A stretch of 64,000 bases of DNA from Halichondria panicea (taxonomy: Eukaryota; Porifera; Demospongiae; Suberitida; Halichondriidae). How positions within the stretch are numbered: position 1 is the first letter of the stretch; every line of letters begins with the position of its first letter. The notes below the pieces were generated by a model. That model was given only the letters and a program-made list of their open reading frames with translations. It ran no database searches and was not told the origin of the DNA. Positions 1-12,089 of the stretch are shown here, one piece after another. Made by a program: the position numbers and the translations under genes. Where the stretch lies: the NCBI RefSeq assembly GCF_963675165.1, contig NC_087381.1, positions 6,759,378-6,823,377 of the forward strand, written 5' to 3'.

Positions 1-1199
1 GGGAACTTACAGCTGTCTGAGGGAGAATCTCAACAAGTACAGCGTCTTCACTGGGAGAAACCCTCTGGTGAGTGGGATTCATTTTCTCGTGTATATTTAT
101 ATAGTTCGTATGTGTATAATATATGTATATTTAATATATACATTATTTGATCTCATGCATGCAGGACCTAGCAGGTGTGGCTCACAGCGAGGTTGATCTC
201 TCTGTATTCCCAGCTACAGATGATACAGGTTTGTGTGTTTTCAATTACAAGGTGTGACCTCATGGTTCATCACCACATGCAGGAGAAGACTTGCTACCAC
301 TAGATAAAGTGAAGAATGCAGTCATTGCAATCACTGCTAACTGGTACAGTCTGGCAATACAACTGGACATTGACTACAAAACTAGAAAGGTAGAAATGTG
401 ACAATCATGTAATGCATGACCGAATATTCATTACTTAGACATTGTTGTCATGTCCAGGTCATTGAGCGTGACCACCCATCGGCAGAAGCTGGGTTCCATG
501 CCATGTTGCAGCACTGGGTGAGGAGACCCTCCCCTCCCCCCTCCTGGTCGGCCCTCATTAGAGCACTAAAGTGCCCCGTCATCAATCGAGCAGACATTGC
601 AGCAGACATGGAGACACATCAGGTATGTTGTACAATCGTGTGTGTACAGTACATTGCATTAACTAACTCCTGAATGTGCAGGATGTGTTGGGAGTATCTA
701 GATATGGTGAATCATCCATTCCCTCTCAGGATCAGCAAAACTTACTTGTCCAAAAAGGTTTGTACATAATCTATTAGCATTAATTTCAGCTTGACTTGCT
801 TGCTACAGAGCCACTCGGTGTGGACCAGCACTTGAAGGTGGTGAGAGAGACCACCTGGGAAGCAAGAGCCAAATGGAAGTGTCTGGGAGAACAGTTGGGA
901 GTTACCATGGGGAAATTAGATGTGAGAATTTTCCTTCAAAAAGTCCCTAATGTGCTCTATATAATTTTGTCGGTTAGACTAAGTAAGTTGATCATGTTGT
1001 GATTTTCTTCCCACAGGAGATTCAGCACAACCATCGTGATGTAGCTGGAGCTTGTTTAACTGGCATGCTGGAGCACTGGTTGACCCAGACCGACCCTCCC
1101 CCATCCTGGTCCGCTCTCGTTGAGGCTCTCAGATCCCCTGCTCTTGGTCAGGGGGACATTGCCAGTGAGATTGAGACTAGGATCACTACCACACCATAG
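1..1199 (+). CDS. Tandem Death-domain protein, 3' end (partial gene)
   Basis: Seven exons can be joined in frame: 2-67, 165-228, 283-389, 458-622, 682-757, 809-921 and 1017-1199 (stop TAG... TAG-type stop ends at 1199). All internal junctions are GT-AG and the phases agree. The first exon is the end of one Death domain (YSCLRENLNKY..TGRNPL). Exons 3-4 form a second, with the core W(Y)SLAIQL, then HPSAEAGFHAMLQHW and SWSALIRAL. Exons 6-7 form a third, with WKCLGEQLG, MLEHWL and SWSALVEAL. Death domains are six-helix adaptor modules that assemble signalling complexes by homotypic contact. The 5' part lies outside the window. The next locus (from 1757) repeats the first visible exon almost base for base and carries Roc-COR sequence in front of it, so this is probably the tail of a Roco-type GTPase with several Death domains. 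That domain order is inference; the Death-domain calls are from pattern recognition. Confidence 0.75.
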
Positions 1200-1756
1200 A
1201 CAAGTGTACACATGAATTGTCCAAACAATATAGTATTTATATAGTTTGTCTTAGTATTATTCCTCAGACTTGAACACATGCAAGCACTGTGTATAGTATT
1301 GGTATAGTGTAGTGATTGTTAATTTGTATGCAGTATCGTTTGTTATTGTTGTTATGTACAAATCTTTCATATTTAGTTTTCATAGATGAAATGAACAATG
1401 TCATATAGACAATGTCATGTAGACATAGGTTCAAAAAGTAAACTGACAATATAAGTACATACATGCATGATGATCAGTGCATGTCTATAATACAGGTGAG
1501 GGTACAGTCAGTGTTCAACATCTTCCTTGAAGCAGAACAATAGCAGAATACTTAGTATCTATAGCATAATGGGGGGAGGGTGTATCATAAATTATACAGG
1601 CAATTAATACATACATGCATGAGAAGATCAGAAACTGAACATTATGATTATATAATAATTTATAGCTACTAGCTAGTTTTCAATGTGGACTCTCAATTAT
1701 ATTGGGAAGTCTCATCAGCAGTGTGTGGTATTCCTGAGCTCTGAGCCCTTTGGTAA
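1200..1756. other. Intergenic, no gene seen
   Basis: AT-rich spacer between the Death-domain gene and the Roc-COR fragment. It presumably holds the 3' UTR of the upstream gene. I see no conserved exon; the minus-strand open frame here has no recognisable content. Confidence 0.5.
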
Positions 1757-4700
1757 AGGTCATTAACATTGTTCTCTGGTAAAAACCTAGCCTCCTTCAC
1801 TGGCCTCCCCAGAAGAGAAGGAAGAGCGGCGATTATTGATTCCATGTATCGTTGGTTGACCCTCGTCCAAAACCAGTGCACCAATTTGAAAGGCAAAGCC
1901 CACGTGATAGTAGTTGGTAGCCATGCCGATAAAGTTAAGGAAATGAGAGAAGATCCACGAGCCAAAAAGAACATCTTTGCCCCCATTATCAAGAAATTCC
2001 CAAAATTTGAGTTCACAGGGTTCATCCCAATGGATTGCCGCTATGCTGATTCGAATGACATGAATATCGTGAGAAAACAGATCCAGAAAAGCTCTGCTTT
2101 TCTCCGCTCTCCAGAAACCATCAGCCTGAATGCTCACACATTTTACATCTACCTTGCTGAGAACTTCCAAGAAGAACTTGCAGTTTCATTGAAGGTTGTT
2201 CAACAACGAATACACATCGATCTAGACCAAACACACGAGTCAGAGAAAATGGCAGACATTCTTTCTTTCATTCCAACCACCCTCACCCGTCTAGTTGATA
2301 TCTGTGACCAGCTAAGCAAAGTGGGGCTTCTGTTGTTTCTTCACAACAATTCCTCATATGAAAATTCCTCCTGATCTGTGACTCTAAAAATTGCTCTCTG
2401 ATGTCACTGGGACAGTATTTGCTCCTGAGCACTTCCGCCAGCACTGCAAACTCGCCTCAAGCACTGGAGTGGTGCCTTTGTCGAAATTTTTAGAAATTAC
2501 GATTGAAATGTTGATTGCTTTCATGACACATTTAGAACTGTGCTTTGAGATTAAAGACAAGCAAGTCTTGGATTACATTCACAAGGTGGAGCCAAACCTA
2601 ACTGACACTCGCTATATACCTCTTTTTTCCTGGGCTCATCAGGATAGAAACTCCCAAGCGTGTGTGGGAGAAAGACACTTCCATGAGCTACCACATTGGT
2701 TGGATACTCTAAAACCTTCCTCAGAGCTCACTCTGTTTAGTGCTAGAGATCTTGCTGTAGCTGTCATCTCTAAAAAGAAGCTGTGAAATCCGTTCATCGA
2801 GCTCTTTCACTAAAACTCCTTCTTCAGCTTGAGCCGTACGCTGGTTTGAACCTCAACACTATACAGTGTATTGACAGTGACAAGAATGCCATGAAAGATG
2901 AACAGATTTCAAATGCCTTTGTTTCTAATTTCGCAAGGCAAATTTCTGATCTTAACAGTATTTTCATGTACAGAAGATTCTTGAGCCTATCTCGAGCTTC
3001 TAATGTCAAACTTCAATCGGTCAGTCCCAGACAGGAGGTGGTCCAGGCTCTTGAGACGTGGAGGAGTGAGACTGAGGTAACTTACAGCTGTCTGAGGGAG
3101 ACTCTCAACAAGTACAGTGTCTTCACTGGTAGAAACCCTCTGGTGAGTGGAATTTTAATTTACAGCTAATGAATAACTGTGTTTACTTTATTAGTCTCTC
3201 TCCCTCTCATACATGCCTGTACATACATACACAGGGCCGTAAGAACCAGGGGGGCAGAGCCCCCCCTGGTTTTCAGACAGTGAAATGGGGTGGGGCTCCT
3301 CTGCAGAGTCCAGCAGATCACAGTCCTGATATTCAGTATATCTAACCACATTGGTTAAATGCATGTGGTTTGTAACAAGATCCACATGCAGCTGAAATTC
3401 ATATAGCTAGAGCTCACTATGGCACAAGGAGCTTTTTTCTCTTCAGTACCTCAGCCTGCCCATGATGAAGAAGGTAGGCGAACTAAGACCTACTTCTTAC
3501 GAAGCTTGATGAATCCCCAGCGTCTATTCATATATTACACAAGTCGCTAACTGAGTCGCTTGGAAGCAGTTGCTCGTGACTTTGCTTCCACTAACACACG
3601 TCAAATAAACTATTTTGCTATAGCTCTATTTCATTTATGTATCTTTCTCCTGTTTATCTCTGAGAACATACAAATGTAGAAAGTTCGCCTCCGGCGGGAC
3701 GGGAAAGGGAATTTCCCCCTCCCGGACCCACCCCCTGCATCGCAAAGAGAGGGTCCATTCCGTTTTTCTGCCCCCCTACCTAAAAAAATCTTCTTACGAC
3801 CTAGCTGATGTGGCTCATGATGATATTGATCCCTCTGCATGTGTTTAGTATCAGTGGTGATGAGCAAATGGTGCGTTGTCCGTAACTGTGTACAAAATCT
3901 AGAATAATCCTTTCAACCTATCTCAACATAATTATTATGTGTATAGGATCCAGTGACTACCAGCCTCCATGAGTTGATAGTCAAGCATGGAGTCACCGGC
4001 GAGCAGTTGGGTCGACAGATTGAACAAGACGACCTTGCTCCAGTAGCTATACACTTTGATAATGTGGAGCTCTACCTCAACCCTCTGAAGTTGACTGACA
4101 ATGAACAAGCTGACGTGAAGAGAGATGCTTTTGTTAAAGGCAATCAAGTGGCAGTGATCAACTGTTTGTCAATCTGGAGGGGTCACAAATCCAGCGAAGC
4201 AACCTTCAGAGCACTGATTAGGATCTTATTGGATTTGAGGAAGGAAGATATTGCTACCAAGATCTGTCAGTACCTGGAAAAAATTGTGATTCACTGTTGC
4301 ACAGTTTATAACTGTATATAGCCGGCTGTTGTATATACTGTACAGAAACTACTTGATCTTTCTACCTAGTAATCACACGCTAAGTGAACTGTTTTTGAGT
4401 GGGAATTTATACTATTTTCCTTTAATTCACAGGCTGGTGGAGACAGTCAAGTCAGTACTCAAGGAGGTAAATTCACTGTTGAATAAGATAATAGTCATTA
4501 TACCCTTATATATAATTGTTATCAGTTTTAGATAAAACATCTGCTAGAGAGCCCATGACTAGGAAACAGAATGTCACTATATCCATTGTAAAGATGCCAT
4601 CATCAGGTTTGATTGTTTCAACAAACTATTATTATAACACTGTTGTTCACTGACTACTCCTATAGATGAGGCGCCCCTGTCATCATAAATACTCCAATAC

Positions 4701-5160
4701 TCAGCAACTCCAGTCCAGAGGAGCTACAATATCATCACCAGCAGCAGGTCAAGTGATCTGTAGTAATAGAAATAGTATTCACTGTATACAATTTACAATT
4801 TTTCACACCACAATCAATGTTTACTTTCTCCATAGGACCACCTGCTAATCAAGTCATTCTCCAAGAAATAATAAAACAGACTGATGAGCAACTCAACAGT
4901 GAAATATGAAATCACCTTTCTTGCTGAATATTTTTATGGTGTGAAGATCTATTCAAATGCAATGGGACTAACTCGTGCTGAACAAGCCGATGTGAATGAG
5001 TTGTTTCATAAGAGAGGAACTCAAGTAGCCATGACTGAATGTCTGACTGTCTGGAAGCAGCATAATCCTTATGCAGCCACTTACAGAGCTCTACTAGAGT
5101 TGTTACTAAGATTGAGAAAAGAGAAGATTGCTGATGAAATCTGTCAGCACTTGACTCAAT
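1757..5160 (+). pseudogene. Roc-COR-Death (Roco-type) paralogue, 5'-truncated and frame-broken
   Basis: The coding remnant starts inside a Roc GTPase domain. VIVVGSHADKV (about 1903-1935) resembles the guanine-specificity region; the P-loop part is missing. COR-like sequence follows, then a Death domain ending YSCLRETLNKY..TGRNPL (to 3142). Later exons 3947-4285 and 4836-5160 each encode a further Death domain (DNEQADVKRDAFVKGNQVAV; RAEQADVNELFHKRGTQVAM), with linker exons 4433-4466, 4532-4606 and 4666-4747. Breaks: frame changes near 2372, 2390 and 2781; the exon matching 165-228 of the upstream gene is degraded at 3798-3850 and lacks an AG acceptor; there is a frame shift with a TAA in 4666-4747 and another near 4908. 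Five or more disruptions argue for a pseudogene, though assembly errors in homopolymers could explain some. The last two Death domains match the one in the kinase genes at 34415 and 47909. Confidence 0.7.
3143..3797. other. Non-coding insert within the Roc-COR remnant
   Basis: About 650 bp separate the end of the big exon (3142) from the next recognisable exon remnant. In the upstream paralogue the same intron is only about 100 bp. The stretch holds a G/C hairpin at 3243-3271 (arms AACCAGGGGGG and CCCCCCTGGTT) and a C/G-rich patch at 3685-3735. It looks like one or more inserted short repeats; no coding sequence was recognised. Confidence 0.4.
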
Positions 5161-6670
5161 GTGAGTATCTTACTCTGTAATGGTTTATACAATATACAGC
5201 CATGCACTTTAATTGTTTTTGTTGGGTATTATTATGTTATACTGTAGTTGTCTAGTGCATGAGAGCCTATATAATTATAGTGATCAAACTGATACTGATT
5301 GTCTCCATAATTATTGTACAGGAGGTGTGAGGGGTGTGGTCACTGGCTCGGACTCATGAACTGATTACAAATATGTCAAACTGTAGGACAATCAATAGAG
5401 ACTTCATTATTATGTATGTAAAAATTGTACGACTCGTGTGCATGTTAGTGGACTGTAAAATAGTTGTTATTTCTTATACTGAGCGTCTTTGATATTATCT
5501 AATCTCACAGAAACTAAATGCTGCACGTACAATTATTAAGTGTTGCAGCTTTGTGTACTTGCCTGCATGCAAATTCTCTAGTCCTGATTAATGCTCTCAC
5601 ACGAAAAGAACTGCGAAATTTGAGTTTCTCGTGAAAACATTATTATGATTATTGTACGTGTGTTGTTAATGAATCCAATTGTTGCCTAATATCTGTTTAA
5701 CTCTTGTTACATTAAAGATCTTTAATACAATCTTTGACAGGAAATGTTCCCATACAAAAACAATTCCAGAGGTAAGTGAGTCTGTGCCACTTATAACTGC
5801 ATGTATCAACATGCATGATCTCATTAGTGGTGAGCAAGTGCCAATGATAATTACTTCATAATTATAAACGGTGACGGCTCAGCCTCAAAAAGGGATGCCG
5901 TCGTGGATCACATCTGTATCTTATGATTTATCAGACACTTTTTTCTGGGCAATTTGTTGTTGATTTATTGCAGCCGACAAGAATACTGTTATTGATATAA
6001 TTATAGAATTCAATTTAATTCTTACTCCTGCAGAGAACAACTTCTAAAAAGAGGACAGAAGCTGCTCTACTTGTCCTTTTTATTCGTAGGTTCCACTGTT
6101 GTCAAAGTAATAGTAACAATGGTGTAATAACCTCATGCTTTTGTCATAAAACACTCGTCACATGCATGCAGCCTATATTTAGAGATTGATTGCATGCCTG
6201 TCTGATTCACTTCTTTGGCTTGACAATTGCATAACTTTTATTCTGTATGACAATACAGTAAATTTTTATGTGAATGATATTTTGCTGTATGGTGATCTGC
6301 ACAGAGGGCAAAGGTGAGCACAACTATCGGAATACTGTTCTAGTGAGTTTATACATGAGGTATGTAGGAGGTGTCCACACAAAAAAGAGAGGGGGCGTGG
6401 CTTTGTGAGGGTGTGAGGCTGTGTGATATGTGTGAGGCATACGGATCAGTCACTCAAGAGATGGGACTTTGCTTTCTCGCGATCTGGGGTACAAAGGTCG
6501 TCATCTTGATCAGTGCAGATATCAAAAGCTCTGTATAGAATTAGATGCATCCATGACAGAAAAATCATGATGTTTTAGAACACTTATAGCTAGTTCACAA
6601 TTTTCGTGGGCAAATAATTATACTTTAAATACAGGAGGGAAGGATGCAGCTCAAAGATAATTATAATCAC
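5161..6670. other. Intergenic, no gene seen
   Basis: AT-rich sequence with only short chance open frames. The exon ending at 5160 would run into TGA at the next acceptor (about 5322), so any transcript of the pseudogene would end there. I see no further conserved exon. Confidence 0.45.
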
Positions 6671-6896
6671 CTCATAACAGATCTTGCATTCTCCAGAGAC
6701 TGCATGGTCACACTCACTCAGCATTGATGCAACGCCCTCAGCTCTGACATCACATGACATCATCAGCTGCCCGGTGAGACGACTCAGTTTGTCCTCGTAA
6801 TGTCGTTTCCGTAGTGACGGGTGAGAGGGTGGGTGTGTCTCCCTGTACACCTTGTACCAGCAACGAACTTTGTACCCTCGCCAGCCTGACTGAATT
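6671..6896 (-). CDS. Isolated IQ-motif exon (RNF32-like?)
   Basis: A 226-bp open stretch on the minus strand lies between an AG acceptor (exon starts 6896) and a GT donor (exon ends 6671). It encodes 75 codons starting IQSGWRGYKVRCWYKVYRET, a clear IQ calmodulin-binding motif, then a charged helix (LRKRHYEDKLSRLTGQLMMS) and ECDHAVSGECKICYE. The helix after the IQ motif resembles, from memory, the segment after the IQ motif in RING finger protein 32. I found no convincing flanking exons or RING domain, so this may be one exon of a gene with long introns or a stranded remnant. The coding nature is moderately supported; the family name is tentative. Confidence 0.4.
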
Positions 6897-8081
6897 CTAT
6901 TTGAGGAGCATACAAAATGATTGGCATTCTAAGTAAACAAAACTAGGCATAACTCGAGAATGAAGCATTATTTGCAAATAATTATACATAGTAGAGCTGA
7001 ACACAGAACACCGAAATTGATAGTGCCATAGAGTGATCTGATTTAGTTTCAAATCATGTTTTTCCTCACTACTTTTGTACTATCATGTACATGCATGTTG
7101 CATGCATGGACAGTAGTCAGTCAAAATAAACGTTGATGGGTATGCAGTAATGAAAGCAAAGGGTGCTGATGCCTCGGTGGAGGAGCCAAAGCATTACGAC
7201 AATGAAGGGCTGCAGTACTAGCAGACTATCACTATGTGACATGTACCGTATAATCTGGTTATAGTTTAATTGTATTTACGCTCTCAGAAATCTGTTTCCT
7301 TATATGCTGTTGTGTAGTTCAGAAAAGTGGAACCACATCACAAATTGTGTATTTGGTGTTATAATAAATTGTTTAAAGTGTTTTTTGGCATGTATGTTTT
7401 GACCAATATTGAGGAATGCTAGCTGCTTGGAATGTGTATAGCCATTTTTATTGGCTGAAAAAGCTCATGAATGAGTGTCATGGCTTTGCACATGTTTGCA
7501 GCTCTCTGCCTAGTGTGCAAAATGAAGATGTGTTAACATGAACTGTGTCCTGAAGAGTGCATGTCCCAGCTCAGCTGATAGGTCATCTATTCCTTGAAAA
7601 GTAATGTGTTGCTAGCTAGTTATTCAGTCATGATCAGCAGTGCATGACTAGATAATTATTGTTGACGAATGTGGCTCAGGTATACTAGCAATTAAAGAGC
7701 CTATACACCATGCAGGACTAATTACCTTAACTAAGGCATGCATGTACCATCAATTAGGAGAGTATAATTATCCACAGTCATGCATGCACACACTTAATTT
7801 GCGCTCTCATGCATAATTATATTGTATATTATATTAGAGTCTACATTATTTTATACTCACAAATAGAAAATCTACACAGCACACACATAATAATTATAGT
7901 GTAGAAATAGCAACAAGAGCAATGTGAACGTCAAAGAACTAGCTAAACAAAATAATTGTTCAACAACTAAGGAACACTATGCAGCCACTACAATGTTCAA
8001 ACTCTCGACTACTATATATACAATGTATTTGATTTCTATACTACGACTACTTTGTTACTAATTGATGTTGGTTTTCCACTG
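6897..8081. other. Mostly non-coding; one weak candidate last exon
   Basis: AT-rich spacer. The only candidate is a plus-strand stretch at 7148-7221: acceptor TATGCAG, then an open frame ending EEPKHYDNEGLQY and TAG. It reads like a tyrosine-containing cytoplasmic tail, but no partner exon was found, so it is not called as a gene. Confidence 0.25.
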
Positions 8082-9056
8082 TTACTTGGAGCACACAACA
8101 CAGGTCAATGCTTTTCCCGCATCGTAAGGCGGGCAGTGAATGCCCGAGTTCTTGCAAACGGCTCGAACATGGTAGAACAAAGCTCCATTTATGTCAGGAA
8201 ACGACGCATCAGAAATTGACTTTTGTTCTTTATCTACACATACATATTCGGTACGAGATCGATCATCACGATTCTTATCCGCCATTAGGTATAGCTCAAC
8301 CGACAGGGCACTTTGTCTTTGCAGGGATCATTAGCTCGCTGCTTCGGACAGAATCATAACACACAGCACATGATGCATGGTCGTTTTGCTTGGCAATAAT
8401 TGGGCCTTTGTATTCTGTTCCATAAATTCGTGAGTGATCACTTGGATAGAGAGTTTCGATCTCGTCATATTCCGGATCGTTAGGCAGAGATAGTTGGAAC
8501 CTCCTCCTCTCTGACTGAAGTACGCCCCCGCTACTCGCCCCGTGTAAACCAGTGCAGTTCCAGCAACAGTGGGACAGGCATCATGGCCCCACCTAGTGAA
8601 AGTCACTCCGGCACCAGCTGCATGGAAGAGAGTTAATAATTATGTTAGCCTATATATAGCTGCATGTATTTCGATGAATTAAACACATGATAGAAATGTA
8701 TAATTATAATCACCTGTTTTAGGACTTCTGCCGCAAGAGATGGTAACCTTTCCAGTGATATCAGCACTGCTCAGAAGGAGACCCAACTTCACCTTCATTT
8801 CTTCGGTCACTTTCTTGTTGCAGCCGGTCACTGCTAGAGAGAAGCCCTGCATTTTGGCCAACGGGTGAGGGTATTGTACAATATCGACTGTCTCCCGATC
8901 GACTGCTTCGTTTGAGTGCTGAGTCATGCTCTCTTCCTGCATGATCGCTGTGAGCAAGTCGATAAGACTATTCTTCTTGAAAATATCCATCGGCTTTGCT
9001 TGAAAAAGAGGCAGTAGAGCCAGAAAAGTGGCAAAGGTGATGGCCTGAATCTTCAT
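8082..9056 (-). pseudogene. Sponge short-chain collagen C4-like secreted protein, frame-broken
   Basis: Exon 1 (8714-9056) begins with a signal peptide (MKIQAITFATFLALLPLFQA) and ends at a GT donor. Exon 2 (8082-8617) joins in phase and encodes the C-terminal domain known from sponge short-chain collagen C4-like proteins: VTFTRWGHDACP, LVYTGRVAGAYFSQRGGGSNY, then in other frames IYGTEYKGP, CAVCYDSVRSSELMIPAKTKCP, ADKNRDDRSRTEYVCVD, and the end PPYDAGKALTCVVCSK with stop TAA. No Gly-X-Y collagen repeat is present. Two frame changes interrupt exon 2. One is at about 8483, where the family reads YLCLPND and a 4-base TGCC repeat unit seems lost. The other is at about 8300. Both lie inside well-conserved sequence, so either this is a recent pseudogene or the sequence has small indel errors. 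The product would be an extracellular matrix or secreted protein. Confidence 0.7.
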
Positions 9057-9486
9057 GATGAGACTAGTTTTCTTGAGTTAACCGTTGACTTGTGTTTGGC
9101 TTATCTGACTCTCTTCCTTATATACAAAATGCAGAATATCTATTATTGGAAATTGTGCTCGTTAATTAATTAACCACCCACATAGCCAGGAATTTTACTG
9201 CTTGATGAATAATGTATGACGTCAATACACTTATATTTTATATTATAGACTATAATTTGAATGCGTGTGTAGTTTATATAATTATGAAAATTTGCATGCA
9301 CCGACGAAAATTATATTCCACGCATTAACTATATATAATTATATAATTAAGGCGACAACATTAATTGTGGACATTAACATGCACTGTATATAGTGTTATA
9401 GAAATGTATGCGTGATACGCCATTAATTTTATCATGTTTATGTGAGCGCCTAATCGCCGCCTATCATATCGCATACCATGCATATA
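9057..9486. other. Promoter side and AT-rich spacer
   Basis: Apart from the TATA motif at 9117-9124, this stretch has no recognisable feature before the inverted-repeat element starting near 9487. Confidence 0.4.
9117..9124 (-). promoter_or_regulatory. Candidate TATA box of the collagen-C4-like gene
   Basis: On the minus strand this reads TATATAAG, about 60 bp upstream of the ATG at 9056. That spacing fits a TATA-driven start with a short leader. Position and motif are the only evidence. Confidence 0.4.
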
Positions 9487-9694
9487 TAGCTGGTAATTTT
9501 CGTGGGGCAAAATATTCGTGGTTTTCGTGGTTGAAGATCTTACCACGAATATTTAACCCACGAATAAAACGACCTTGCCTACCTTTATCTCTGCAGTGCA
9601 AGCAGCAACCACGAAATATTACCCATGAAATGACTATAATACTGCTCAACCACGAATATTTTGTCCCCCAAAAATGACCCGCTCGCTATACGGT
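9487..9694. repeat. CGTGG-type miniature inverted-repeat element, copy 1
   Basis: About 200 bp with imperfect inverted ends: GGTAATTTTCGTGGGGCAAA at the left and GTCCCCCAAAAATGACC near the right, closing in a CTATACGGTA-type end. The interior carries CCACGAATATTT, GCGACCTTGCCTACCTTT (here ACGACCTTGCC) and CTGCAGTGCA, shared by all copies. It is a non-coding MITE-like family. Confidence 0.7.
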
Positions 9695-9785
9695 ATATTT
9701 TGTTCCCCTAGTTTTGATGGACACCGTCACTCATTGAAGTCATCGTCGGAGTTGGGGAGATCTGTGTAGATCATTTTAGAAAGCA

Positions 9786-9982
9786 TATACCGTATAGCGT
9801 GTAATTTTCGTGGGGCAAAATATTCGTGGTTTTCGTGGTTGGGGTCTGACCACGAATATTTTACCCATGAATGAAGTGACTTTGTCTATACCTTTACCTG
9901 CAAGTGCAAGCTCCAACCACGAAAATATTACCCACGAAATGGCTGAACGACGAATATTTTGTCCCCCGAAAATTACCTGCTG
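9786..9982. repeat. CGTGG-type miniature inverted-repeat element, copy 2
   Basis: Second copy of the family, beginning ACCGTATAGCGTGTAATTTTCG (cut to its first bases) and ending CCCCCGAAAATTACC. It lies under 100 bp from copy 1 in the same orientation. Confidence 0.7.
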
Positions 9983-10970
9983 ACACCTTTTCCCCAATAA
10001 TGTTGTCACAGTGACTCATACAATATACCCTTGAAGCTCAGGTGTGACTGTTGTTGAATGATCGATCACTATAATTATACACATGCACTAGCACTGGTCA
10101 AAGAACCTCTGTAACTGTACTGTTGTCCATGCATGCAGCTATGCCGTTGAGGTCACAGCGTGTAACTATGTGTATAACTATATACTAGACTATATAATTG
10201 CAACTGTATGCTCAATTGGAGATCACCATGTCAACGATGTGTGGTGCATTAATTTGACCATATCTACACTATGCTCCATTTGAGATCTCCATGTCAACTA
10301 ATGTGCATTGCACTTTACTCAATACTCCCCTCTGCATGGCTAAGTGCTTCATGGGACGATATTTAGTAGCTCGAATGGTTGAGCTTAGCTTTCACTAAGT
10401 GAGATTGAAGTGGTGAGTACATTCCACAGTCAGGCTGGCAGCTGCATGCATGCCTGCTTTGAAGTGTAGGCCTTGGCATAATTATTAATAGGTTAGGTGC
10501 AACTGCAACAATCCTCTATTGCTGAACGTGTTTACGCTTTTAATTTTAATTTTATAATCATAATCACTTGAAAATTATGTTGGTTATGTCAATACAACAA
10601 GAGAAAAATGGTTCGTATACCTGTTATGCTTCAAAACAACCCTGACGGCATATCTTTTTTTAACACCATTTATATTGTTTCGAAGCGTAACAGGCTGAAT
10701 TTGGGGCAGTGCTCAAAAGCATAATAGTGGAAAAGAGTATATTAATTTGCCAGGGCCAATATCAATTCATGAGCTGACAGAGTGTTCCCTACTGCCACAT
10801 AAGCTGTAGCCTCATACCCACGCCACACTTCTACTTACTTAAGTAGGCTAACAACTGTCTATAACAACTGTGAATAGTACATGTTCAACAATGTGTATAG
10901 AAAAGGGTGAGTGTATTTTCACGAGGGTATATGGTAGTGACTACCGCACTACTAATTATGCCTCGATCAG
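9983..10970. other. Intergenic, no gene seen
   Basis: AT-rich. Two imperfect direct copies of a 50-bp stretch lie at about 10208-10310 (GGAGATCACCATGTCAAC / TGAGATCTCCATGTCAAC). A weak hairpin lies at about 10612-10705 (ACCTGTTATGCTTC / GAAGCGTAACAGG). No exon was recognised. Confidence 0.4.
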
Positions 10971-11048
10971 TGTGCATGTGCATGTGCATGTGCATGTGCA
11001 TGTGCATGTGCATGTGCATGTGCATGTGCATGCATGTGCATGTGTGTG
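10971..11048. repeat. (TGCATG)n microsatellite
   Basis: About 12 tandem copies of TGCATG with one phase slip near 11030. The two open frames across it are artefacts of the repeat. Confidence 0.9.
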
Positions 11049-11370
11049 TCTGTGTAGACTGCTACAGCTGCTCAAGGATCAATAAAGTGCAAGTAAGAGT
11101 TTCATGATTTCTTGGATTTTAATTCGTGGATTTGCAAAATACTGCTTGGTTCTGCTTAACGTACTTGGAATGCCATTGCAGCCTTTTCAGAAGAAGAGTG
11201 CGTAGCAATCTTGTCCATGCATGGAGTGTTGCTACTCTACTTAGTAGTTAGCTCTGCACTAACACAGGAAAAATCAGTATCTAAATTTCCTATACTTTCA
11301 GGATAGTACAAAATTTCCTGTAGACTATACAGGAAACGTTGCACTATCCTTTGTAAGTAGGTTGCAGGTA
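11049..11370. other. Intergenic, no gene seen
   Basis: Unremarkable spacer between the microsatellite and the 0.7-kb inverted-repeat element. Confidence 0.4.
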
Positions 11371-12089
11371 GCCTCCTTCGCAGCCTCTCCTTTTTCTGTT
11401 CTTTGTCATAGTTCAATAAGATAAAATACGGGACTAATTGGAGGAACAAAGAAAGAAAGAAGGAAGAGACTAAGAAAAAGGAGAGCCTGCCTTGCTAAGT
11501 CGCGTGACGGCAGACGAGTGGTAGACGAGTGGTAGACGAGTGAAAATGAACGTGGGCAATCACTAGCTGGGTGGAGCCTGACAGAGCAAAAAGCTACAGC
11601 ATGCCTACGCATTGCAAACTCTAAATAAAAGCTGTTAGCATCGTAGATAGTAAGCCAGAATCAACATCGTAGACGAGGGCTTACCTAGTAAAGACTAAAG
11701 AGACTAAATATCTAAATTTAGCTCAGTTTTTTTTCCTGAGTTCAGAACAGACCCACTTGATTAGTAGATATAATTATTACAGCAGTATAGTCTACTCTAC
11801 TCTAGTCTTTCATACTTCCTCTACTGACTAAAGGTCTCACAAAGGCTGACTCTCTGTTCATAACAGATTATGTTCCTGGTAAATGCGCTCCAAGTACTGT
11901 GTGGGAGGACAGTTATTGAGGTTTTCTCTCGCCCACGCTCGTTAAAATTTGTCTACGTCAGTAGGGGATCACGCGACTTAGCAAGGCAGGCTCTCCTTTT
12001 TCTTAGTTGCTTCCTTCTTTCTTTCTTTGTTCCTCCAATATTTCTCTTCTGTGACAAAGAACAGAAAAAGGAGAGGCTGCGAAGGAGGC
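11371..12089. repeat. Foldback element with about 130-bp inverted arms
   Basis: The left arm (11371-11507) begins GCCTCCTTCGCAGCCTCTCC and ends CTAAGTCGCGTGA. The right arm (11969-12089) is its reverse complement with small indels. The loop of about 460 bp is non-coding, with a short GTAGACGAGTG tandem at 11513-11543. It is probably a non-autonomous DNA element downstream of SNAPC4. Confidence 0.75.
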
